Source of the DNA: JAWXCH01 sp034440595
GTDB taxonomy: Bacteria > Planctomycetota > Planctomycetia > Pirellulales > JALHPA01
Assembly (NCBI GenBank): GCA_034440595.1
Contig: JAWXCH010000437.1
Coordinates: forward strand, 1 to 12,237
Reading direction: 5' to 3'
DNA length: 12,237 nucleotides
Made by a program: the position numbers and the translations under genes. Under the pieces are notes generated by a model, which saw nothing but the letters and a program-made list of their open reading frames with translations, was not told where the DNA came from and searched no databases. Of this stretch, positions 7,123-12,237 are shown one piece after another (the first letter of the stretch is position 1; each line of letters starts with the position of its first letter).

Positions 7123-8241
7123 CTACCGCTGAAAACTCGGCAGATAGCTGTTGGGCATCTGTAGGATCAAGCAGGCCAGACTGGTGGCATGCTCTGACGA
7201 GACGGCGTCTGACCAGGAGCCATTGGCGGCCTGATTCTTCAGCAGCAGATCACGGACGGAGACATACCAGGTTTCCCAACGGGTGCCCCCGGCGTGCCAC
7301 ATGGCCTGCGTCGCCAAATAATAACCGGCAAGCTGCGGAATTTCGCCGGGCACAGTATCACCACGTTCGATACGTGGCCGGAATCGCGTCAGGTGGTCGA
7401 GACCACGTTCCAATTCGGCCCCTTCGTAGATGCCGGCTGCATACAGTCCTGCCAGTGCTGCCGCAGTGCGCGCCAGATTTTTCTCGCCATGATCGGCCGG
7501 ATCCCAGGAAAATCCACCATCGCTGTTTTGTGAACGCTTGATAAAATCGGCACCGCGCTGAATCGCGTCGGTGGGAACTTGAATTCCAGCGTTGCGAACT
7601 GCGCGCAGCGCCAATAACTGTCGTGCGGTGTACACCAGATCGGACTCCGTTGGTTCGGCCTCGCGCCGCCAACTGCCATCCATATACTGTGCGTCGACGA
7701 TCCTCTCGACCGCAGCCGAGAGCTTCTCATCAATCTTGCAGCAACGAGACGTTTCGTGGCACTCGGCCAAAAACAACGTGGCAAAGCTCTCGCCGTACAG
7801 CGCTGTCTCCTGGACAGGATTCAAGAGCGAGCGTTCCAGAGATGCCGAAGCGCGCTGCGCATTCGCTTCACTCAACGCTGCTTCGTCCGCATGCAGCGAC
7901 ACAAAATCAATACTAAGATCAATCTGGCGACGGTGGCGTCCACGATCGCGAGTACTGCCGGCAGACAAAAACGCCAATCCCGCCAGGGCGCTGATCTCGG
8001 CAGACTTCTTTTCAGAACCAAGAGATCCATCGGCCTGCTGGCGGCTGGTCAAAAATGCCAGGCCTCGATCAACCGCACGAAGCGCGGGCTGAGTCAGCAG
8101 ATCGCTGCTGTGCGGCGTGGTTGCTGACGCGGTAACTTGCTGGCCCCTAGCGCGACGGGCAGAGCTGCCCAATCCAGTTGCCAGTGCCAGACCTAGAAAT
8201 GATCCGTGACAGAGGAACTCGCGGCGATTTGTCTTCGACAT
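7123..8241 (-). CDS. Tat-exported protein with prenyltransferase/squalene-cyclase-like repeats
   Basis: The product has 372 residues. The N-terminus 'NRREFLCHGSFLGLALATGL' is a twin-arginine signal: Arg-Arg-x-Phe-Leu followed by a hydrophobic stretch and a polar end near residue 34. The mature part repeats segments of the kind found in the alpha/alpha-toroid prenyltransferase and squalene oxidase repeat family: 'RQQADGSLG', 'AQYMDGSWRREAEPTESDLVYTARQLLAL', 'RSQNSDGGFSWDP' and 'KNQAANGSWSDA'. I see no DxDD-type acid motif as in class II terpene cyclases, so cyclase activity is not supported; many planctomycete members of this family have unknown function. The start at 8241 is supported by AAAGGA nine bases upstream (8251-8256). 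It is encoded divergently from tatC and tandem with cydAB, separated from cydA by 178 bases. Confidence 0.85.
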   Translation of the reverse strand: MSKTNRREFLCHGSFLGLALATGLGSSARRARGQQVTASATTPHSSDLLTQPALRAVDRGLAFLTSRQQADGSLGSEKKSAEISALAGLAFLSAGSTRDRGRHRRQIDLSIDFVSLHADEAALSEANAQRASASLERSLLNPVQETALYGESFATLFLAECHETSRCCKIDEKLSAAVERIVDAQYMDGSWRREAEPTESDLVYTARQLLALRAVRNAGIQVPTDAIQRGADFIKRSQNSDGGFSWDPADHGEKNLARTAAALAGLYAAGIYEGAELERGLDHLTRFRPRIERGDTVPGEIPQLAGYYLATQAMWHAGGTRWETWYVSVRDLLLKNQAANGSWSDAVSSEHATSLACLILQMPNSYLPSFQR

Positions 8242-8532
8242 ACGTCATCGTCCTTTACTAGGACGGCTTGGACCTACGGGACTTGCGTGTCAATCGTTTG
8301 CATGCAAGTCAGTCGTCCGGCCGCCGGTGGCTGCTCCCTTCCCTCCTCCCAAATCAGCAGGGGTCATTATGGACTGCTGCTGGCACGTTCGCCAAGTCAA
8401 TTTTCATTTTTCGGTTGAAAGGGTTAAATCCGCACGATCTGCACCTGTTCGACCGGCCTGAACGCGGTATCCTAGTCTGCCAACGGTTTCTGATCAGTGG
8501 CTCCCCGCAAACTTCCCGCCCAAATCACCACG

Positions 8533-8561
8533 TTGATTGCCGGCAAGCGGCTTGGTATCAT
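8533..8561 (+). promoter_or_regulatory. Candidate sigma70-type promoter for tatC
   Basis: TTGATT (8533-8538) and TATCAT (8556-8561) are separated by exactly 17 bases. The -35 matches four of six consensus bases and the -10 five of six. The start point would be near 8568, giving a leader of about 140 bases before 8708. The 10-base palindrome TTGCCGGCAA (8537-8546) overlaps the -35 and spacer, a place where a repressor could act; that last point is inference. Confidence 0.4.
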
Positions 8562-8628
8562 TGAAATATGCTTGTGGCAACATACCGCAAGTTTTCGTCT
8601 GGCATGTCGCAACACTCTGCTTGCCAGT

Positions 8629-8659
8629 TGACTAGCTCGCTTGATAACTTCGCTAGTCA
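8629..8659. repeat. 8-bp perfect inverted repeat in the tatC leader
   Basis: TGACTAGC (8629-8636) and GCTAGTCA (8652-8659) are perfect reverse complements around a 15-base spacer. It lies about 50 bases before the tatC ATG and downstream of the candidate promoter, so it could be a protein-binding operator or a hairpin in the tatC leader RNA. No T-tract follows. Confidence 0.4.
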
Positions 8660-8707
8660 TTCCTGTTTTCCCTGGCTGGTACTCATTTCCTCCTTCAACT
8701 CGCTTTC

Positions 8708-10105
8708 ATGCCCGTGTTGAACAAGCCTGACGAAGATCTGTTCAAGGACAGCACGATGACCTTTGGGGAGCACCTTGAGGAGCTTCGTCGCGCGCTCTTT
8801 AAATCGCTGATAGGGATCTTCCTGGGGTGCATTTTTGGGTTTTATTTTGGCCAGGACGTTATGAACTTTGTCAACGCGCCTCTGAAAAGCGCTTTGGAAA
8901 AGTACTATCAACAACGATCGATTGCCATTGCGGATAACGAAGGACGTGCGTTAACACCAGCGCAGCTTTCTGCACTCGCCAATCACCAGTTGATCGTAGA
9001 GCCGGTAATGGTCGAACCGCGCGACCTCGCCGCTGCTATGGCGGCGGTCATCCCCGAGGAAGCCGAAAAGTACCTCCGCGCACAACGCTACAAGTTCACC
9101 GCTGCCGCCATCATCGACGGCGATACTTTCGCATTTGCCAAGCTACTCGATGCGCAAAAAGGTGTGGCCGGGCGGTTGTACAGCATGCTCCCGCAGGCGA
9201 GACAACAATTGCTGAAGTCTGCCGCAAAAGGCAACAAACTCAGCACGGAAGAAGCCGCCACAATCTTCGACTCTGTTAACAACGCCCTGAAGGCTCCCAG
9301 CTTTTACAATGCCGAGATATTCAAAGATGTCAGCCTCTCCGAGGCAATCAAGCAATTTCTCGATCGACGAGAAGCAAAGCTCGCCGAGGGGAGCGATTTT
9401 CCCGCCGAGCAAATTTTTGAACTCAACTGGGAATTGCTCAGCTCTGCCTATCCAACACTAGTCGCCCCGCCGCAGCCAACGCTGGTACCAGTCATGCTGT
9501 GGAGACAGGTTCGCAACGATCGTTCGACGAATCCACAAAGCTTGGGCGTGCAGGAAGGCTTTATGATTTGGATGAAGGCCTCGTTCATCACCGGCTTTGT
9601 CCTCGCCAGTCCCTGGGTTTTCTACCAACTCTGGATGTTTGTCGGAGCCGGCCTCTATCCCCACGAAAAGAAGTATGTGACCTATTTTTTGCCCTTCAGC
9701 ATTGGGCTGTTTCTATTAGGTGTCTGGATCGCAATTGCCTTTGTATTCGGGCCAGTATTGGAATTCCTCTTCAATACGAATGCCTCCTTGGGCATTGATC
9801 CAGATCCGCGCATCGGCGAGTGGCTCAGCTTCTTCCTGATGCTGCCGCTCGGGTTCGGTCTGGCATTCCAGCTACCACTGGTGATGCTGTTCCTCGAACG
9901 GATCGGCGTGCTAACGGTCGAGACCTATATCTCGAAGTGGAAGATTGCCGTCATGTCGATCGTCGTTTTAGCCTGCGTGCTAACGCCCGCCGACCCGATC
10001 AGCTTTCTGTTCCTTGGCGTGCCGATGTTGCTGCTGTATGTCGGCGGGATATTGCTCTGCAAGTGGCGATCTAAGAGTGCGCCGGCTGTGTCAGAGAGAA
10101 GCTAA
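8708..10105 (+). CDS. tatC: Sec-independent translocase TatC with a very long first periplasmic loop
   Basis: TatC is the membrane core that recognises twin-arginine signals and exports folded proteins. At 465 residues this one is far longer than E. coli TatC (258). The N-terminus 'MTFGEHLEELRRAL' (17-30) and helix 1 (about 31-55, ending 'NAPL') are followed by about 220 residues (60-280) that are mostly soluble and rich in Ala, Glu, Lys and Gln. The normal core then resumes: 'VQEGFMIWMKASFITGFVLASPWVFYQLWMFV', 'GLYPHEKK' with Glu320, and the remaining helices to about residue 452. The conserved helix-4 glutamate is Gln388 here ('AFQLPL'). The ATG at 8708 has no Shine-Dalgarno site; ATG 8756 (Met17) has AAGGA seven bases upstream and is an alternative start. 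No tatA or tatB is visible. Confidence 0.93.
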   Translation: MPVLNKPDEDLFKDSTMTFGEHLEELRRALFKSLIGIFLGCIFGFYFGQDVMNFVNAPLKSALEKYYQQRSIAIADNEGRALTPAQLSALANHQLIVEPVMVEPRDLAAAMAAVIPEEAEKYLRAQRYKFTAAAIIDGDTFAFAKLLDAQKGVAGRLYSMLPQARQQLLKSAAKGNKLSTEEAATIFDSVNNALKAPSFYNAEIFKDVSLSEAIKQFLDRREAKLAEGSDFPAEQIFELNWELLSSAYPTLVAPPQPTLVPVMLWRQVRNDRSTNPQSLGVQEGFMIWMKASFITGFVLASPWVFYQLWMFVGAGLYPHEKKYVTYFLPFSIGLFLLGVWIAIAFVFGPVLEFLFNTNASLGIDPDPRIGEWLSFFLMLPLGFGLAFQLPLVMLFLERIGVLTVETYISKWKIAVMSIVVLACVLTPADPISFLFLGVPMLLLYVGGILLCKWRSKSAPAVSERS

Positions 10106-10141
10106 GAAGCCGTCGCGGCTGTAGCTCCCATTGAGAATACC

Positions 10142-10226
10142 GTGTGCCACTGGCTCCGCATGCACCTGCTCGGTGTGCCACTGGCTCCGCATGCACCTGC
10201 TCGGTGTGCCACTGGCTCCGCCAGTG
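10142..10226. repeat. 31-bp tandem repeat, two full copies and a partial third
   Basis: The unit starts GTGTGCCACTGGCTCCGC and is 31 bases long. Copies lie at 10142-10172 and 10173-10203, apparently identical, and a third begins at 10204, keeps the first 18 bases and then diverges to CAGTG. The first two copies carry ATGCACCTGCTCG where the third completes the palindrome CACTGGC-TCC-GCCAGTG. The overlapping frames here are repeat artefacts, not genes. Confidence 0.9.
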
Positions 10227-10300
10227 CTTAGCGCGGAAAACGCATCGAAGTCCAAGATTAACGCACTGTATGATTCACACTGGCAAAGCCAGTGGCACAC
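10204..10300. repeat. Inverted pair of 23-bp palindromic repeats between convergent tatC and glnB
   Basis: The 23-base copy at 10204-10226 and the reverse-oriented copy at 10278-10300 (CACTGGCAAAGCCAGTGG plus CACAC) match at 21 of 23 positions when one is complemented. Each is itself a CACTGGC/GCCAGTG hairpin, and the two can also pair with each other around a 51-base spacer. The position between convergent genes suits a bidirectional transcription barrier. From memory, repeats of this type are scattered in planctomycete genomes; this was not checked. Confidence 0.8.
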
Positions 10301-10318
10301 AGACGATGACTTCAAAAC

Positions 10319-10666
10319 CTAGATCGCCTCGGTCCCGCGTTCACCGGTGCGGATGCGGATGCAGTCTTCCATCGGCAACACAAAGATTTTGCCGTCGCCG
10401 ATCTCCCCGGCCTTGCCGGTGCGGCCACCTTTGATAATGGCGTTGATCGTCGGCTCGACAAAGTCGTCATTCACCGCGATCTGCAATTGCACCTTGCGCA
10501 GCAGATTGACGGAGATTTCGTGCCCGCGATAGACCTCGGAATGCCCCTTCTGCCGACCGAACCCCTGAACATCCATAATCGTCAAACGAACAACTTCCAC
10601 CTCGGTTAAGGCGGCTTTGACCGCTTCCAGCCGGCTTGGCTGAATTATCGCAATGATCAACTTCAT
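10319..10666 (-). CDS. glnB: Nitrogen regulatory protein PII (GlnB/GlnK family)
   Basis: The 115-residue protein is a PII signal transducer, a trimer that senses ATP/ADP and 2-oxoglutarate and controls nitrogen-related targets. The T-loop carries 'GFGRQKGHSEVYRG' (35-48) with Gln39, Lys40 and Tyr46, but position 51, normally the uridylylated tyrosine, is Ile ('HEISV'). Position 49, the serine phosphorylated in cyanobacteria, is His. Lys58 is kept. The B-loop reads 'RTGKAGEIGDGKIFV', three residues longer than E. coli 'QTGKIGDGKIFV', which accounts for 115 rather than 112 residues. The C-loop 'CIRIRTGERG' is present. The start at 10666 has GGAG five bases upstream. No amtB is adjacent, so whether this is a GlnB- or GlnK-like member is open. 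Confidence 0.93.
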   Translation of the reverse strand: MKLIIAIIQPSRLEAVKAALTEVEVVRLTIMDVQGFGRQKGHSEVYRGHEISVNLLRKVQLQIAVNDDFVEPTINAIIKGGRTGKAGEIGDGKIFVLPMEDCIRIRTGERGTEAI

Positions 10667-10700
10667 CGGCGCTCCGCTCCAGGGAAAAAGGACATGCGCA

Positions 10701-10730
10701 ATCCTAATTCAACGGAGGCACGCGGGTCAA
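10701..10730 (-). promoter_or_regulatory. Candidate promoter for glnB
   Basis: On the minus strand TTGACC (10730-10725) is followed after 18 bases by TAGGAT (10706-10701), about 35 bases before the glnB ATG. The -35 matches five of six and the -10 four of six consensus bases. No sigma54-type GG-N10-GC element was noticed. Confidence 0.35.
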
Positions 10731-10796
10731 CTGTCCGAAAAAGGCCATTCGCTGCGCCACGGGCGAGAAACGGCTCTTGTAAGACCTCAGAAACAG

Positions 10797-10837
10797 AAAA
10801 AGCCCCGGCCTGGGCGAGCTAGGCGGAGTGCTCACCC
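10797..10837 (-). terminator. Possible terminator/attenuator upstream of glnB
   Basis: On the minus strand GGGTGAGC (10837-10830) can pair with GCTCGCCC (10819-10812) as an 8-bp stem with one G-U pair around a 10-base loop. The same GCCC (10815-10812) can instead pair with GGGC (10805-10802), directly followed by five T (10801-10797). The two pairings exclude each other, as in attenuators. The second stem is only four base pairs, so termination strength is doubtful. It could equally be the plain end of an unknown minus-strand transcript. Confidence 0.3.
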
Positions 10838-10952
10838 AAGCCAGAGGGCATCCTAACGGCCCAGGCAAGAGCCGCAGAACTCTGTTAAACAAAATGCCGC
10901 TGCCAGCACGTTTTGCCAGTTCGGCACAAATCCGTAGACTGCCCCCTGCGGA

Positions 10953-11009
10953 GTGCTGCCGCGTTGGGAAAAACAGGGTGTCACGAACTGCCGAAGTACG
11001 CCGCAGCAC
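10953..11009. repeat. Long imperfect stem in the glnB upstream region
   Basis: GTGCTGC (10953-10959) pairs with GCAGCAC (11003-11009). After one C-C mismatch (10960/11002), GCG (10961-10963) pairs with CGC (10999-11001). The 35-base loop contains the left arm of another inverted repeat (10976-10986). This fits a structured RNA or a protein-binding site; neither is established. Confidence 0.4.
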
Positions 11010-11072
11010 CAAGCTACGACGGACCTACAGGAAAATGCCCAACAATTCTCCTGTATGCAGCTCGTGACACCC
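10976..11072. repeat. 11-bp perfect inverted repeat with a 75-base spacer
   Basis: GGGTGTCACGA (10976-10986) and TCGTGACACCC (11062-11072) are perfect reverse complements. The left arm sits in the loop of the 10953-11009 stem, so both pairings together would form a pseudoknot-like topology. No flanking target-site duplication was noticed, so there is no support for a miniature transposon. Confidence 0.5.
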
Positions 11073-11425
11073 TCCACACACGCGTTCGCAAAATAGGTTG
11101 TGATGTTCCGGTAATAGCAGATCGAGCCGCAAACATACGCAACTCCGACCGACAATGGGACAGCCTAAAAGCAAGCGCCGTGCCAAGCTGCGAGCCGACC
11201 TGAAAAATTTTGCCTTCCGAAGTGGCAACCTGCAATTTGCCAATGACTTAGGAACGCAAAGGGGATCTCGCGGCTGCGTTATAGACCGAACAACCGTGCC
11301 GTTCGTGCCCGTTTGCCGCGCAGACTCCGTCGCGCGAGCGTGCAAAGGAACAATGCCGTAATTGCAGAGTGCGATAGCAGAGGTCCAGGCCGTTGAATCG
11401 CCATCGGAAGGCCACCAAACGACAG

Positions 11426-11451
11426 CAACCTCGGACTTTCGTCCGAGGTTG
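11426..11451 (-). terminator. Strong 11-bp hairpin downstream of the barrel gene
   Basis: Eleven bases (11426-11436) pair perfectly with 11441-11451 around a four-base loop. Read on the minus strand the loop is GAAA, a GNRA tetraloop, which suggests the RNA form is on that strand, downstream of the outer-membrane barrel gene. No T-run follows, so it may be a 3'-end stabiliser, a factor-dependent terminator or an intergenic repeat. Confidence 0.5.
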
Positions 11452-11483
11452 AGCCGTTTCGTCAAGCTATCGACTAACACCGC

Positions 11484-11501
11484 TGTGATATTTTTATCAC
11501 A
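11484..11501 (-). terminator. AT-rich 7-bp hairpin just after the barrel stop codon
   Basis: TGTGATA (11484-11490) and TATCACA (11495-11501) pair perfectly around TTTT. The hairpin starts three bases past the TAG at 11507-11505. It is AT-rich and lacks a following T-run, so it is at best a weak terminator; the stronger hairpin at 11426-11451 lies 33 bases further on. Confidence 0.35.
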
Positions 11502-11504
11502 AGC

Positions 11505-12237
11505 CTAGTACAGGTAGATCATGTCAAACCCGTAGGTGACCTGGTCCAGGTTGTTGGCGTCGTCGTACGGCAATGAGGTGCCATCGACGTAGCTTGGATT
11601 GCCGCTGTACCAGTCGTAGCGAACTTCTGGTCGGAAGACAAAGTTCGGGTTGCCCGATGGCTTGTAGTTCAAGCCCAGCGTGACTTCATAGAAGTTACCC
11701 TCAAAGCCGCCGATGCTGGCGGGGTTGCTATTCGGATAGTCACCGGTGCGAGCATAATCACCCGCTGGAGCCACGCGAACGCCGTCGTCATCGCGGAACC
11801 ATTCAGCACGGACACCAGCCGACCAGCAGCAGTTGATCTTGTAGAACAAATACTGGTTGACGCCATACCAAGACGCGCTGGTAGTTCCGCCGTCGGCACC
11901 GTCATCCTGTTGTCCATAGTCCGATTGGAAGACGTAGCTCAAACGATCGGTCAACGTGCGGCTGTAGACAACGCTTTGGATATAGCGAGTGTCCACAGGG
12001 CTGGTCGTGCCAAAGGTTTCTTCTTCGTCACCAATCGACAAAGCAAATGCCAGGCTGCTGTTTCCATCGCTAGCAGTGAAGGTAGCACCACCCAGGAACG
12101 AAGCACGGTTGTAGACGTTGTCGAAGTTGTTCCAGCCAAAGGTGAAACCACCCATCAGGCTCAACTGGTCGTTGGCCTTGTACGTTGCCAATGCACCGGT
12201 ATGGGTAAACGGCTCGCCATACTGCATGGTATAAGCA
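11505..12237 (-). CDS. Outer-membrane beta-barrel protein (BBP2/porin-like), N-terminus cut by window edge
   Basis: The frame is open at the right edge (it reads Ala-Tyr-Thr before Met at 12227), so the true start lies outside and the 243 visible residues are the C-terminal part. Alternating hydrophobic and polar residues form repeated barrel strands, for example 'QLSLMGGFTFGWNNF', 'SLAFALSIGD', 'LSYVFQSDYGQ', 'SAGVRAEWFRDDDG' and 'FYEVTLGLNYKPSG'. 'FVFRPEVRYDWYSG' resembles a motif I associate with planctomycete BBP2/DUF1597-type barrels. The protein ends '..YGFDMIYLY', an aromatic terminal residue as in proteins inserted by the BAM machinery. It probably sits in the outer membrane as a porin or solute channel; the substrate is unknown. 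Two adjacent cysteines ('INCCWS') are unusual for an outer-membrane barrel and might form a disulfide. Confidence 0.85.
   Translation of the reverse strand, partial: AYTMQYGEPFTHTGALATYKANDQLSLMGGFTFGWNNFDNVYNRASFLGGATFTASDGNSSLAFALSIGDEEETFGTTSPVDTRYIQSVVYSRTLTDRLSYVFQSDYGQQDDGADGGTTSASWYGVNQYLFYKINCCWSAGVRAEWFRDDDGVRVAPAGDYARTGDYPNSNPASIGGFEGNFYEVTLGLNYKPSGNPNFVFRPEVRYDWYSGNPSYVDGTSLPYDDANNLDQVTYGFDMIYLY

Larger units (their letters stand above)
8242..8707. other. 466-bp divergent intergenic region upstream of tatC
   Basis: This stretch separates the Tat-exported protein (-) from tatC (+). It holds the minus-strand Shine-Dalgarno (8251-8256), a small CGTCC/GGACG hairpin around it, a tatC promoter candidate (8533-8561), a 10-base palindrome TTGCCGGCAA (8537-8546) inside that promoter, and an 8-bp inverted repeat (8629-8659). 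A 62-codon minus-strand frame (8472-8660) is present but has no recognisable features. No RNA gene was recognised. Confidence 0.6.
10667..11504. other. 838-bp stretch without a convincing gene
   Basis: Several open frames of 60-150 codons exist here on both strands, but they overlap one another, show no family resemblance and have odd composition. What can be supported is a glnB promoter candidate (10701-10730), a hairpin plus T-run arrangement on the minus strand (10797-10837), an imperfect 11-bp stem (10953-11009), an 11-bp inverted repeat (10976-11072), a strong 11-bp hairpin (11426-11451) and a 7-bp hairpin just past the barrel gene (11484-11501). No tRNA or rRNA was recognised. Confidence 0.6.

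Noticed and set aside
8472..8695. Strong minus-strand AAGGAGG (8689-8695) before a nine-codon frame and an overlapping 62-codon frame
   Set aside because: The spacing to the first ATG is only two bases, the nine-codon product is trivial, and the 62-residue frame has no recognisable features. It may be chance or an unverified leader peptide.
10131..10434. Plus-strand frames over the 31-bp repeats
   Set aside because: Their residues are simply the translated repeats (recurring 'ATGSACTCSVCHWL'-like text) plus glnB antisense.
11025..11480. Minus-strand frame of 151 codons containing a CGGCHELH haem-like motif
   Set aside because: Only one CxxCH appears, no signal peptide or cytochrome fold is recognisable, the rest of the frame is Arg/Leu/Cys-rich like a chance frame, and overlapping frames on both strands are equally open. 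A decayed cytochrome fragment cannot be excluded.

Overview
The window looks like a chromosomal segment of a planctomycete, probably of the Pirellulales type. Four observations point there: a PSCyt1/PSCyt2/PSD1 multidomain cytochrome protein, a BBP2-like outer-membrane barrel, a TatC with a very long first periplasmic loop, and moderately GC-rich DNA with hairpin-type intergenic repeats and few strong Shine-Dalgarno sites. No phage, transposase, plasmid or CRISPR signature is visible. The window is cut inside a gene at both ends.

Layout. Positions 1-2320 (-) hold most of a secreted cytochrome-c/PSD1 protein. A 265-bp divergent region (2321-2585) carries good promoter candidates on both strands. 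Next on + come a 54-residue Lys/Ala-rich protein (2586-2750), larB one base later (2752-3483), and, after a 228-bp gap, nnrD (3712-4560). On -, cydA and cydB (6944 down to 4499) encode a cytochrome bd-type quinol oxidase of the short-Q-loop kind. The cydB 3' end runs 62 bp into nnrD. Upstream of cydA, also on -, is a Tat-exported protein with prenyltransferase/squalene-cyclase-like repeats (7123-8241). After a 466-bp divergent region comes tatC (+, 8708-10105). A cluster of tandem and inverted repeats (10142-10300) separates tatC from the convergent glnB (-, 10319-10666). An 838-bp gene-free stretch (10667-11504) holds a glnB promoter candidate and several inverted repeats. Finally, 11505-12237 (-) is the C-terminal part of an outer-membrane barrel.

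Functional themes. Several products belong to the cell envelope: the secreted haem protein, the quinol oxidase, TatC, a likely Tat substrate divergent from tatC, and an outer-membrane barrel. Two act on nicotinamide dinucleotides: LarB consumes nicotinic acid adenine dinucleotide, and NnrD repairs hydrated NAD(P)H. One is a nitrogen/energy signalling PII protein.

I see no clearly new multigene system. The points most worth a second look are the roughly 220-residue region inside TatC, the PII protein lacking Tyr51 and carrying three extra residues in the B-loop, the possible structured RNA or attenuator upstream of glnB, and the antisense overlap of cydB with nnrD.
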